From Brachypterus glaber (taxonomy: Eukaryota; Arthropoda; Insecta; Coleoptera; Kateretidae): DNA of 64,000 nucleotides. The DNA lies in NCBI GenBank assembly GCA_958510825.1, contig OY294050.1:3201340-3265339 (forward strand), written 5' to 3'. The position numbers and the translations under genes are program-made. The notes beneath the pieces are model-generated. The model was given only the letters and a program-made list of their open reading frames with translations, was not told where the DNA came from and did not search any database. Of the stretch, positions 45,114 to 56,000 are shown piece after piece (positions within the stretch are counted from its first letter, which is position 1; each line of letters begins with the position of its first letter).

Positions 45114-45432
45114 ATAAGACAATTACCAGCTTTATTTTAAATAGATAAACTCAATAATAACCCCCGCGTGGCTTTTACTTTATTGAGTGGATAATTAATT
45201 ATTTTACACACTACACTGTCACTTGTCAAATTATTTTCTTGTAAATGTCATTAAAATTTTTAATAAAAAAATGATTTTCTAAGCTATTTATTGGATAAAA
45301 CCTTGTATGGCAATCATGGGTAAACCGATATTGCCCTCTCGAAAATTAACCTGCTTGGCTGACGCCTCGCAGGTTAATTTTCTCATAGGCAATATCTTAC
45401 TTTACCCACTAGTACCATAAATAACCATTATT
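45114..45432 (-). mobile_element. ~320-bp repeat, copy 2 of an inverted pair
   Basis: Reverse-complement match to 41270-41585, from ATAAGACAATTACC.GC to GGTAC.ATAAATAACCATTA-like sequence. It carries the same inner hairpin (TTAACCTGCTTGGCTGACGC). Differences are few single bases and small indels. Confidence 0.8.
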
Positions 45433-45444
45433 TGTGTCAACAAA

Positions 45445-45640
45445 ATATTTGGTTGGATATGGTCAATTGAATTATTTGGTTGTGACAAATAAATTTTATT
45501 TCTCTAAAATAAACTATTTCGTTCCCATTAATAAATCATTTTGAAATTAAAATATTTGTTTACATGAACTAAATATTTATTTGACTCAAATAAAATTGGT
45601 TACTCACAACTAAATAATGTAATTGGCCATATCCAAATAA
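45445..45640. mobile_element. AT-rich foldback element
   Basis: GGTTGGATATGGTCAATTGA, then ATTATTTGGTTGTGA (left) pairs with TCACAACTAAATAATGTAAT, then TGGCCATATCC (right). Several 'aaatattt' and 'aaataaa' phrases recur inside. Non-coding. Confidence 0.6.
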
Positions 45641-46264
45641 ATCCTTTTTATCAGTGTGCTTAGATTACATTTTAATCGCTAGTTTTAAGCATGATTATAG
45701 CATATCTAAAAATTTATTGTAAGAACATTCCCAATGCAATAATTAGGGAATATTTTTAGATGATTTGGGTCCTTACATAAAAGAGCCTTACAATTTTGAA
45801 AAGAACACCTTAATTTTTCGTGTTAACACAAAACTTTCAGACTTTTTCCAATAATTTCTTTGAGAAAAATATCAGAAAATCTGGAAGACAAAAATTCATT
45901 TACTCAGGCGTATGAAATCAAAAACAATCGTCGAAGTTTTGAACTAATTTAATAAATCCAATTGATCTGTGCTCGAAGAAATTCAATAAGAATAAATATA
46001 AAAATAAAACAGGTTTGTAACGTTTAAATCCGACTAAAACCAAGTTGATTTTCCGTTTTAGATAGACAAAAACAAAGTTTACGATAAAAGAAATAAGTGT
46101 TAATGTAAAGACAGCCTGTCAGACTATTGTCCCCATAAGATTCATTTATTTCTAGCAGTAAAAAAGTTTCAATTTGAGATAACAACTGTATTGACGGCCG
46201 GTCAGTCCGAACTAGTCCGGTTGTTTGTGCCCCAAGAAAATCCAGTAATTAAGAGATACAATCA
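45641..46264. other. unassigned sequence
   Basis: No feature recognised. Confidence 0.5.
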
Positions 46265-46409
46265 CTATAGGCCGACGCCGAGGTAGTGATTCTAGTATAC
46301 CAGTCAAGTAGATGCCGCAAATACTTTACTGCAGTAACGTATCTACTTGACTGGTACTCTACAAGAAGCAGTGGTCTCACTACAATCAATACCTCGACGT
46401 CGGCCTATA
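46265..46409. mobile_element. 145-bp foldback with CTATAGGCCGACG ends
   Basis: Outer arms CTATAGGCCGACGCCGAGGT and ACCTCGACGTCGGCCTATA. Inner arms TACCAGTCAAGTAGAT and ATCTACTTGACTGGTA. The right arm has an insertion of about 20 bp between the two blocks. Confidence 0.8.
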
Positions 46410-47198
46410 ACAATCACAGCTCTGTGCGAAAAGTTTACCCCTAGCGGGAAAATCCCTTCTACAAATTAGAGAAGGAGAAAAAGTTGAATTAGCAATTCAT
46501 AAAAAAAAACTCATATGAAAGAAACGTAGGAGACATAAGTAAAGCTATCTTTTTTTTAAGACTGATTTAGAATGTAAGCAAATACACACACTTTTCAAAC
46601 ACAGAATGCATCCATTCTAGCTTTAGATACGGTATGACTATACTATACCAAGTGTTAAAATGAGCACATGCGGTGCCATCTCTTGTCTATTCTCTAGTTA
46701 TAGAATGTACTATTCCTATCTTATCTGATCGTTAGTTCTTTCTCTTAACCTACTAATATTTTTTTTTTCTTTTCTCTTTATTACTTTAAAACAAATTATA
46801 AGTAAAACATATAATTATTTGTAACAATGGACAATTTTCTTACTTGGTTTTTCTCGGGAAACTCTAGCCGGATAAACCTTAAAAATAAAAAAGGTCCAAG
46901 GAGCTCTAGACTTGTGCTTTTCGGTCAGCAACCTATTTTTCGGATCATTGACAATTTGACGTATATTGACGCGATAGTCTTTTATTTCGTCACATACTTA
47001 AAACAAAATGTGATTTTTAGTATCAAAATTTTACACGACTCGATAAATTTTTATAGAGAAATGTAGGTTAAAGATACGGACAACTGATAGAGCTTTCAAT
47101 GTTTCTTTTAATTTTGTTCTTTATTTTTCTAAAATAACACATCTAAAATAAAATGTGGTTTTTACGTCAATGCTACGGATAAAATTTCGACCTTTTTA
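46410..47198. other. unassigned; 79-codon frame at 46827-47066 not supported
   Basis: An ATG at 46827 in fair context (GTAACAATGG) opens a 79-codon frame on the plus strand with no recognisable family, no signal peptide and average AT-rich codon use. I do not call it a gene. Confidence 0.4.
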
Positions 47199-47500
47199 AC
47201 CGACTTCCAAAAAAGGAGGAGGTTATCAATTAGATGTGTGACTTTTTTTATGTTTGTTCCCGCATAACTTTAGAACGGATGAACGGAATTTGATGAAACC
47301 TTTTGCAACTTAAAGAGAACATTCATGAAGTGGTTCTGTTTTAATTTGACGCTCGGATAATGCCGGGTAAGCCGGATAATTAAGATAAATCTAATCATTT
47401 TACCGCAATTTCACTTAAAACCGGCTTAATTTCGTTCTAATACAAACAAAATTTTTAGAAAATGATCGGATAACTCGTATAAGCCGGATAACCTGATTAA
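47199..47500 (+). repeat. widespread insect repeat (CCGACTTCCAAAAAAGGAGG)
   Basis: CCGACTTCCAAAAAAGGAGG, then AGGTTATCAATT and ATGTTTGTTCCCGCATAACT, is recognisable as a dispersed sequence seen in many insect genomes. It is followed by two related phrases with GCCGGATAA (47354-47385 and 47465-47497) about 110 bp apart. Boundaries unclear. Confidence 0.55.
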
Positions 47501-48714
47501 GGGGTCACTCAAATATTACGGCAGGCTAAAAATCTTTTAAATACCGCTAACTTTTTTCTGTGGACCTGTTATATTAAAATATCAAGAGAAAATTATAAAA
47601 TTTGTGATTATACCATAAGGCGTTATTTGATTATTACTTAACGCTTAAAGTTTAACAAAGATTTTCTTTAGTATTTCGCTTAAAATAAGGTTGGTTGGAC
47701 TCTTGGGAGCTGAAATAAAAATACTACTAAATTTATTTTTTAAAAATTTATCTTTAAGATAATGACGTCACAACGCACTAATAGTTCAAAAAAATTTTAT
47801 TTCATAAAAATATATGTTTTTCAAAATATCTCTATTACTTTAGGCTAGCTCCCACTCTGAGCTTTTTACCTTGTAGTCATACACAGTTATTTTTTTTTAA
47901 TTTAAAATGTAAATCACCATTCAAAAGGAAATTCCACTTAGTTTTTCAAAAATAACTTAGAAACTCCATTATCAATTTCATAAAAACTATTAATGAACTT
48001 ATTAAACAGTGTACTTTGTCATAAACTGAAATTTTGATTTAATAAAATTTGCTTTCTTGTCGTTAATACTTAATTTTAAACTTTTCGTTATCGAATTGGC
48101 ATCAAATGTCGTTAGTTTCAAAGACGTAACGAAAGTAACTGAGTTATTAGTTTCTGGAAAGTTATAACAACTGAACTGCTAACAAACAAAATAATGTTCC
48201 ACGTGAAAAGGCCCCAGTTTTTTAATGTACTATATGACTTTTTTATCAGTATTCGGTAATACCTAAACAAGGCACTATCTTAGTACTCGCTGAAGAAGAA
48301 AAAAAAGAAAATAAAGAAAAAACAAGCCGTGAAGATATGTATGCATTCCATTATATACTATTCACAGTAAATGGTATATTGCATTTTCCCAAATACATAA
48401 AAAAAATAATTTTCAAAAAAAAAATTAAAAAATAAAAAATTTTAAAAAGATCTTTTCTTGAAAAACGAAGAATGGTTTGATTTTTTTTTTATTTAAAAAA
48501 AAAATCCTCCAGTTTAACCCCCCATAACTTTTTTGTTTTTGGGGATTACTTTGAAAAATAATAGGGATCCTCCCCTCGTAGAACTTGATTTTTTCTGAAA
48601 ATTTAAAGTGGATCGGATTATCGTGTTTACAGAAATCGTGACATCAGACGGACAGACGGATGAACAGACGGACATTACAAAAAAAACTATTCTAGCGCAG
48701 GCACTGTGAATAGT
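47501..48714. other. unassigned; ACGGACAGACGGATGAACAG near 48650
   Basis: 48490-48690 contains CCCCCCATAACTTTTTTGTT and a GACGGACAGACGG run, resembling other dispersed repeats with CAGACAG/GTCTGTC motifs in this window. No gene. Confidence 0.4.
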
Positions 48715-48850
48715 ATAGAAGAATAAAAAAGAAGAAGGAGAAGAAGAAGAAAAAGGAGAAAAAAGAATAATAATAAGAAGAAGAAGATAAACAAGAAAAA
48801 GAAGAGAAAGAAGAAGAGTTATAATAAAGAAGACGTCGAATAAGAAGACA
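48715..48850. repeat. polypurine low-complexity tract (GAAGAA-rich)
   Basis: About 135 bp almost entirely A and G on the plus strand, built of GAAGAA, GGAGAA and AATAAG pieces. Open frames here are compositional. Confidence 0.85.
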
Positions 48851-50504
48851 GATAACCTTAAAATGATACAAAGCAATGCTCCCTAAGCATCTTTACGAAA
48901 ACACAACGTCCCTGCTTTGTCTTTTAAGATAGGGGATGTAAAAGGAATGTAGGTGTCCAATCTCCCACTTAACCAACTGCATTTTGTTAATGAAAATATT
49001 TCTGAAACAAATGAAAGTATGCATGCAGTGGTATAATACTAAAAAGGAGGAAAGTTAATTAACGGTTTTAATTGGCTTAATGACTTCAGCAGACAGAAAA
49101 AAAAAACATTTTAATTTCTTTGAAGTTTAAGTGAAAAATAACTACTTGTATAGCAAACAGTTTACAAAAATATTTACTTAAATTATTTTAGACGTTCCGC
49201 TTTTCGTTTTTCGCATAATAATGTACACACATAAAAATGTTTAAGCAAGGTAGAGAAGACATTTTTTATTGCCGAGTGTAATTAATCCCGAGATGCGTAC
49301 CATCGAGGGACATATGAGTGCGAGGCTATAATAGTCTTCTCCACCGTGGTTTATATGGATAACTTGTTTATTTACCTAAGGGAGCGTTCAAGTATTACGT
49401 AATGCAAATTTTGATCATTTTGACGCATTCGACTTTTTGGAATAGGTAAATTAATAAATAAATAGCTCTATTTGCTATTTATAATCTCGGGTAGGAGTAA
49501 GATTTACTACTTAATATTATTTTAGTTAATTTTCGTTAAAATTATGGCGGTAGTTAATTTTAATATTAAAATATTGTTAGCAATATGTTAACAGTAAAAT
49601 AAACACTTGCAAAATTTAATATTTATAAACCAAAAATAGAGAAATACACTAAATTTCTATAATAAACCATTTTGTTATATGTATATGTATGTATACTGGG
49701 TGCTGCATTTAAAACTGAACACCATAAATAAGTCTTAAAGTATTTTTTAAACGCCGAGGTATTTCTTTTCACATCTCGCATAGTATGTCTTATTTTTCAT
49801 ATATAAAAATTGTATTTTCTTTATTTTTTGAAAAATAAACATTATTTAAGTACTATTTACACATCAAAGTTAAATTTTTTCTAAAGGTTCCACGATGGTG
49901 AGAGCTCTACAGGGGAGGGGATAGCTAAAATTGTTCTAAATTTTATGCAAAATAATGTCATTTAAATTTAAAAATTAAAATCGACTTGTTTTGTTGTTTT
50001 TAAAGGAACTTAATAAGTTTTATTTAGTATGTTCTGTTTTAAATGGATCACCCTGTATATTATAATATGCATAGCATGTTTTATAGCGCCATGTTGAAGT
50101 ACCTAGGTCTAAATTTAGTAGCAATAATACAGAATTTTATAAGTAGCTAAAAATAGTATTATTTTAGTGAGCAGTAATCACTTAATTTTTAACGACTCTA
50201 AACCGTATATCTTTCGTCAAATCCAGTAATGTTTATATAAAAAATATTTTTCAATTATTAATTGACAGGAAAATCTGGTGTTGGGGCACATCTGCGGATT
50301 TATTTATTTTCTTTTACACTTAAGGCATTTAACTAAAAAAATAATGGAACTATTTTATGGAAGAAAAATTGGTTTATTTAAAAATAATGTTTTCGTAGTT
50401 TTTTTATGTTTTTTTTTTGGTTTTATTTATTTAATATAAACATAATACATCCTGTAATTTTTATTATTATTCTCTTCACAGTATGCATGGGCTAGAAGAG
50501 TATA
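48851..50504. other. unassigned; GGGAACG-type half-element at 49379
   Basis: GGGAGCGTTCAAGTATTACG at about 49380-49400, followed by GCAAATTTTGATCATTTTG, is one end of the GGGAACG family with the rest missing. GGGTGCTGCATTTAAAACTG at 49698 and TAAATGGATCACCCTGTATA at 50041 may be the two ends of one unidentified element (about 360 bp). Confidence 0.45.
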
Positions 50505-52012
50505 CACTGTAAAAAGTAAACTGAATATTCAGTTACAAATGGATAGGAAATTGAAAATTATTATCCTATACAATTGTACTTTAATTTTTGTTAAAAACAC
50601 GCAACACTTCATGTCCGTCCTTATATATTAAAGTACGTGACTTCAGAACTAAAGTGTTTTTGACAAAAATTAAAGTACTTTTGTATATGATCATAACTTC
50701 CTATCCATTTGTAACTAAATATTAAGTTAAAAATGGATAGGAAGTTATGATCCTGTACAAACGTACTTTAATTTTTGTTAAAAACACGCAACACTTCATG
50801 TCCGTCCTTATATATTAAAGTACGTGACTTCAGAACTAAAGTGTTTTTGACAAAAATTAAAGTACTTTTGTATATGATCATAACTTCCTATCCATTTGTA
50901 ACTAAATATTAAGTTAAAAATGGATAGGAAGTTATGATCCTGTACAAACGTACTTTAATTTTTGTTAAAAACACGCAACACTTCATGTCCGTCCTTATAT
51001 ATTAAAGTACGTGACTTCAGAACTAAAGTGTTTTTGACAAAAATTAAAGTACTTTTGTATATGATCATAACTTTCTATCCATTTGTAACTAAATATTAAG
51101 TTAAAAATGGATAGGAAGTTATGATCCTGTACAAACGTACTTTAATTTTTGTTAAAAACACGCAACACTTCATGTCCGTCCTTATATATTAAAGTACGTG
51201 ACTTCAGAACTAAAGTGTTTTTGACAAAAATTAAAGTACTTTTGTATATGATCATAACTTCCTATCCATTTGTAACTAAATATTAAGTTAAAAATGGATA
51301 GGAAGTTATGATCCTGTACAAACGTACTTTAATTTTTGTTAAAAACACGCAACACTTCATGTCCGTCCTTATATATTAAAGTACGTGACTTCAGAACTAA
51401 AGTGTTTTTGACAAAAATTAAAGTACTTTTGTATATGATCATAACTTCCTATCCATTTGTAACTAAATATTAAGTTAAAAATGGATAGGAAGTTATGATC
51501 CTGTACAAACGTACTTTAATTTTTGTTAAAAACACGCAACACTTCATGTCCGTCCTTATATATTAAAGTACGTGACTTCAGAACTAAAGTGTTTTTGACA
51601 AAAATTAAAGTACTTTTGTATATGATCATAACTTCCTATCCATTTGTAACTAAATATTAAGTTAAAAATGGATAGGAAGTTATGATCCTGTACAAACGTA
51701 CTTTAATTTTTGTTAAAAACACGCAACACTTCATGTCCGTCCTTATATATTAAAGTACGTGACTTCAGAACAAAAGTGTTTTTGACAAAAATTAAAGTAC
51801 TTTTGTATATGATCATAACTTCCTATCCATTTGTAACTAAATATTAAGTTAAAAATGGATAGGAAGTTATGAACCTGTACAAACGTACTTTAATTTTTGT
51901 TAAAAAAACTATAGTTCTAAAGTCACGTACTTTAATTATTAAAAACGGGCATGAAAGGTTGCGTGATTTCCTATCAATTTGTAACAGAATATTTAGTTTA
52001 TTTTTTACAGTG
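50505..52012. mobile_element. TIR element filled with 187-bp hairpin satellite
   Basis: Ends CACTGTAAAAAGTAAACTGA and TTTAGTTTATTTTTTACAGTG are inverted; inner parts continue with CAGTTACAAATGGATAGGAA against CCTATCAATTTGTAACAG. The interior is a tandem array of exactly 187-bp units. The left flank is TA but the right flank is AA, so a target duplication is not proven. No coding capacity. A related, smaller element is at 58495-59030. Confidence 0.88.
50567..51876. repeat. 187-bp tandem satellite, 7 units
   Basis: The phrase CCT(G/A)TACAA recurs at 50567, 50754, 50941, 51128, 51315, 51502, 51689 and 51876, always 187 bp apart. Units are almost identical except for the first and last. Each unit is itself an inverted repeat: ATGGATAGGAAGTTATGATC with ACTTTAATTTTTGTTAAAAA on one side, and their complements on the other, around a loop with ACACTTCATGTCCGTCC. 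So the array is a chain of hairpins. Confidence 0.95.
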
Positions 52013-52078
52013 AAGAAAAAATCAAACTTTTTAAGGATTTTTTCTAAAAATAATAAATTATAAAGTTAAGAAGTATGT

Positions 52079-52504
52079 ACACGGAAAGAAATTAGTGGGC
52101 TCTGCGCTATACATTATAAGATATTTGGTAACAGTGGCAAATTATAGTGATTTAAGCTATAGATTATAAGGGACACAATAACTAATAATGTTAAAAATAA
52201 ATTGGAAACGATTATATATATTACAGAAAAGATTATATTTATTACAGGCACTATTATAAATTTACAGAAATTTTATTATATTATAAAAATTATTAGCACG
52301 GACAATAATTAAATCTATTTAAGCTATAAATGCCATACTATTTGTTATATTTTATTATTCACTAAACAATTAAAGTATTTCATATAAATTTTTACACTGA
52401 CTGCCATAATTGTAAGAGAAAGCCTTGTATTTATATAATAAGCGATTATAATTTGCTTGGTATGTGTGTTATAGCGCTCCTAGCTATAATTTTTTTTTCC
52501 GTGT
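52079..52504 (+). mobile_element. ACACGGAAA TIR element, copy 2 (TA-flanked)
   Basis: Nearly identical to 36436-36854. Taken as CACGGAAA...TTTCCGTG, it is flanked by TA on each side, in line with a Tc1/mariner-type insertion. It lies 66 bp after the hairpin-satellite element. No coding capacity. Confidence 0.85.
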
Positions 52505-52604
52505 AAAACAAATATTCTGTTAACACAACTTTAACTAAATAAAACTTATCCAGTTAAATAAACAGGCACTATTTGTATACCGTGTGTGAAAATTAAAACT
52601 GGAC

Positions 52605-53555
52605 ATTATTATTATTATTATTATTATAAAAAAAAGAGTTGAGGTTAAAAACCTATTTAACTCAAGTTAAAAAAAAAAAAAATATGTAGCATACAAAGTA
52701 TTAAATAAGTCTGTCCAACCGGTTTTTAAAAGTGTTTATAGTTGGCGCAAGCACAACATCATGTGGCAAAGAGTTCCAAGTCGTAAATACTCTGCTACTT
52801 AAAAATGTTCTTCTGTGGGCAGTCCTGTATATTTCATATTTTAGCTTTAGGCTGTGTCCTCTAAGGCGTCCATCGTTGTTTAATGAAAAAAGTGATCGCA
52901 GATCAATGGAAAATGTATTATGTAGTATTCTATATGTCATTATAATGGAACCTCTTTCCAACCTGTCCATAACACTGGGTAGACCAAATAAAATGAGGCG
53001 GTTTTCATACGATGGTCGAGTTCTTCCGTATGGTAATCTCGTAGCACTTCGTTGAACATTTTCTAATAAATTAATATCACGCACCAAGTTAGGGTACCAT
53101 ACTGAGAATCCGAATTCCAATATAGGGCGTATATAAGTTTTATACAAGCAGGCTGCCGTTTGAACAGAGGGTCTATAAAACGCCTTTTTAAATAGAAATA
53201 TAGTTTATCTAGATTTACTACACACTAAGTTTATGTGTTCAGACCATGTTAAGTCGCTTGTTACTATAACTCCAAGATCAGTATGTTTTTCCACTTTTGT
53301 TAGGTTACCGTTATCTAAAACATAGTCCATCCGAGGATTGTTTTTACCCAGGTGCAGCACAACGCATTTACCGATATTTAAAGAAATAAGCCATGTTTCA
53401 CTCCACCTTAGAATGGTATTGATATCTTGTTGAAGTAGGTGATGCTCTAGAAATGGATTCCCAAAAAGTTTTGAGTCATCAGCAAAAAAAGAACTAATGC
53501 AGTGGAGAAGACGAGGCAAATCGGCAGTAAATATTATAAACAATAGGAGGCCTAA
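52605..53555 (-). mobile_element. CR1-like LINE, longer 3' fragment with (AAT)n tail
   Basis: Minus-strand fragment truncated near 53555 and ending with AAT triplets (plus strand ATT, 52605-52626), preceded by the same AGGTTTTTAACCTCAACTCT-type 3' region as at 34925. It contains the FADD catalytic box and the complete ORF C-terminus. Confidence 0.85.
52701..53555 (-). pseudogene. CR1-like reverse transcriptase, one in-frame stop
   Basis: The frame runs on the minus strand from about 53555 to 52701, broken by a single in-frame TAA at 53205-53207. Pieces before and after are in the same phase. The upstream piece shows L-F-I-I-F-T-A-D-L-P, the F-F-A-D-D-S-K-L-F catalytic box, a W-x-x-x-W-L-I-S-L-N-I-x-K-C-V-V-L-H-L-G stretch and D-L-G-V-I-V. 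The downstream piece shows Y-I-R-P-I-L-E-F-G, V-W-Y-P-N-L-V-R, R-G-S-I-I-M-T-Y-R-I-L-H-N, F-T-T-W-N-S-L-P and F-K-N-R-L-D-R. The fingers, first catalytic aspartate and endonuclease are missing by 5' truncation. It is the same family as 35126-35595 but a different subfamily judging by many substitutions. Confidence 0.85.
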
Positions 53556-54540
53556 ATGCTAAGAATTACTAAAAAAATTCTCTTAGGTGTTTTTTTTAAT
53601 AGTACTAAAACTTTCAACAGTTATTATAATTGTAATACATATCAGTATTATTTGTTTATTTTTAATTGTTATCGTAAATATTGTTTTAAATATAGTATTT
53701 ATTATCTAAGTACTTGTTTATTATGTCTTAAGCCATTAATAATTATAATTATTAATGAATTAAAATAATTAAATTAAGTGATTAAATTAACAATGCACAC
53801 TTATAATAATTTATAACTTATAACACTAGTTTACAATATTTTTTTTGTCTGTAATCTCTTGAAAAAAAATCTAGAAAAAGTTATCAGGCGAGGTTAATTA
53901 ATTAGTGAAAAATGTTTATGACAATTAAGTATGGCACCTAATTTTCGCCAATTTTTTCTCACATTCTTTCTTATGTCCTTTTTTAAAGTGGATGGCGTAG
54001 ATTTATACATTTTTATTTAGAATAGACTGACAATTGAGGTGTAAAACATTTTTTCAGTTAGTGTACTCTTGGTACTGACGAGCGCCAGTAGCGCAACACA
54101 GCGGTCTGTCAGTATTATTTGGTACGATGGAAAATCTACTCTCCAGTTAGTAAAATTATGAAGTTGATGATCTTAGGGACGTCCCCATGGGGGGTTGAAG
54201 AGGTAGAGGCGATTCGCAAAAAAATCCGTCAGGGGTAAAGTTTTCAGAGGCGAGTTCTTTTTTTTAGTCGTCAAAATTTCTTCAGGGGAGGTAAAAAGTG
54301 GGGAAATGTCTGAATCTTTACTTGGAAATTTTTGTTCTGCCCCCCTCCCCCCAAAAAATACCTCGGGTCACCCCTGGATTGGACAAACAGTTGGAATTTC
54401 TACAAAGCTAAAACAAAGCTCTAAAAAGCTTAATAAAATTACACCTTGTGTACCCACGCAGACAAGTCTACATGGTTTTTTTGATATTACAGAAAGGATA
54501 TCTTACGATTTTTTCCTAAGTTGGTGTAATATCATGACAT
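53556..54540. other. unassigned; decayed palindrome relative at 54055-54145
   Basis: 54055-54145 (GTACTCTTGGTACTGACGAG, GCGCCAGTAGCGC, TGTCAGTATTATTTGGTACG) aligns with one arm of the 588-bp palindrome at 29160 but with many changes. 54170-54380 is rich in G and C runs and may be a decayed MITE. A 158-codon frame starting at 54306 crosses into the promoter-like block and is not supported. Confidence 0.45.
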
Positions 54541-54620
54541 TATTTAAAGGGCGCCCAATGGCGTCTGTCCATTGGCTCGGGGGAGGGGCATATGGGGCGC
54601 ACACTGCACGTGCTGCGTTA
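54541..54620 (+). promoter_or_regulatory. promoter-like block: two CCAAT boxes and an E-box
   Basis: A short GC-rich island in AT-rich DNA. CCAAT on the plus strand (54555-54559), ATTGG, its complement (54571-54575), a G-rich run GGGGGAGGGGC, and CACGTG (54607-54612). It lies about 300 bp upstream of the candidate start codon at 54911. Transcription start not determined. The leader would contain two short upstream ORFs (54799-54822 and 54832-54870). Confidence 0.45.
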
Positions 54621-54910
54621 GTCTCCGTTTGGAAACCTTCGTCGCAACATCACGGGGACGTAGAGCTTTCTGAAGCGCAGAAAAAGCTCCGGTATACTCG
54701 GGAAAAAAGTCGTCGAAAAAATATCAACAATCACTCGTGCGGAAACTACATACAAAGTGATTTTTTCTTACTGATAGTGTGATTACCAGTGTAAAACAAT
54801 GGATAACTTGTTTTTTAGGTGATAACGCAGTATGTGGAATAGTGACCAACTTTTAGTGAGATTTATTTAAGTTTTAAGCGAGGGTTTAACAGTTGGGAAA
54901 GGATTTAACC

Positions 54911-55007
54911 ATGGTTTACGGAAATAAGCTGTGTTTTAAGTTGTGTTTGCGAAATGTTGTTTTAAAGTTTCTTTTGTTATTGTGTGTTTTGGATTTAAAA
55001 TATTCAG
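54911..55007 (+). CDS. candidate first coding exon (signal-peptide-like)
   Basis: The ATG at 54911 lies in TTTAACCATGG, a good animal start context (C at -1 and -2, G at +4). It opens 32 codons plus one base, ending at CAG|GTAAGTT, a textbook 5' splice site with the intron starting at 55008; exon phase is 1. The peptide begins M-V-Y-G-N-K, has a basic and cysteine-containing N-region, then a hydrophobic core V-V-L-K-F-L-L-L-L-C-V-L and ends K-Y-S. This looks like an N-terminal signal peptide or signal anchor, so the gene would encode a secreted or membrane protein. Function unknown, no family recognised. The next exon was not found; sequence to the right is repeat-rich, as a long first intron would be. 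Two upstream ORFs precede the ATG. An alternative is a chance ATG and donor in a non-coding RNA. Confidence 0.5.
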
Positions 55008-56000
55008 GTAAGTTGAATTAATTGTTTTTGTTTTTGTTTTGTGAAAACTGAAACTGATTTGTTCCTGAATATTTTTACTTTGAGAAATTGTATTTTTTTT
55101 CTTATAAATTAAGCTTTAGAAGAGACCTGATAAAATTTTTTTTATACAAGGTGATACAAAAACCGGTGATAAAATTGAATACATAAAAAAATATGATAAA
55201 ATTGAGGGTTAGGATATTTCAAAAAACACGTTTTGCCTCTTATACCGTAAAAAATATCATAACAAAATTCTGTGGCAAATTTCAGCTAAAAAGGTGAAAT
55301 TAGGGTCCGTCCCACATTTGAAAATTATAAAACATAAATAAAATTATTTTTTTATTTATTATTATTCAAGATTTTTTTAATCAAATATAACTGGTATAAC
55401 ATGTCATGATAAATTCGTAAATATAAATCCGTACCGAATTTCAATTAAAAAAAAAAAATATTTGGCATACTTCATTTAAAAATTATAAAATTAACGACTT
55501 TATTTTTTTTTTCAGTTTTCAAATATTCGTGTTTTCCAAAATGGCTTATTAAGGATAAAGCGCTGGTCAAAATCATACAATCACTTTTAAGAAAAGTCTA
55601 ATAAACTTTAAAAAAACTTTGGATACTTTTAAGCAGCTTTTTGCGTATTTTTATGTATAATCTCTTAAAATTTTATACCCTGTTTTCGAACCACCCTGTA
55701 GGTTTTATATCTTTTTTTGACCCAGAGCTATTGTGTCCGATATAATAAGACCTGTCAAAAAGTAATTTCTATAAAATTGACAGTGGTCAGTTTTGATGCA
55801 AACTTAAAGTGACTAACACGAAAACTTTAAAACAAGTTATGGGTTTACTGGAAAAATTACCGCAATAAACTTTCTGATAATATCAAGATAGTAAAGTCAA
55901 ACAAGTCAAGGCGACATGTACTACTTTTTCGCAGTAAATATACTTTTTTATTAGCCTTTTTTAAAATAATTACAAGGTTTCTAATTACATTTTTTATTAA
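55008..56000. other. putative intron sequence; possible element 55145-55700
   Basis: Begins with the GTAAGT donor. ATACAAGGTGATACAAAAAC (55144) and CGAACCACCCTGTAGG (55688) have inverted ACA(A/G)GGTG-type ends, possibly one element of about 560 bp. No acceptor-exon pair recognised. Confidence 0.4.

Noticed and set aside
46827..47066. 79-codon plus-strand frame with fair start context
   Set aside because: No homology recognised, no splice signals and average AT-rich codon use.
48514..48876. 120-codon minus-strand frame rich in S, F and L
   Set aside because: It is produced by the polypurine tract at 48715-48850.
50567..51876. CRISPR-like array of 187-bp spaced repeats
   Set aside because: The whole 187-bp unit repeats, including what would be spacers.
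54306..54782. 158-codon plus-strand frame as a protein
   Set aside because: It runs through decayed repeat sequence and then the promoter-like island, with no domain. The downstream ATG and donor at 54911-55008 make more sense.
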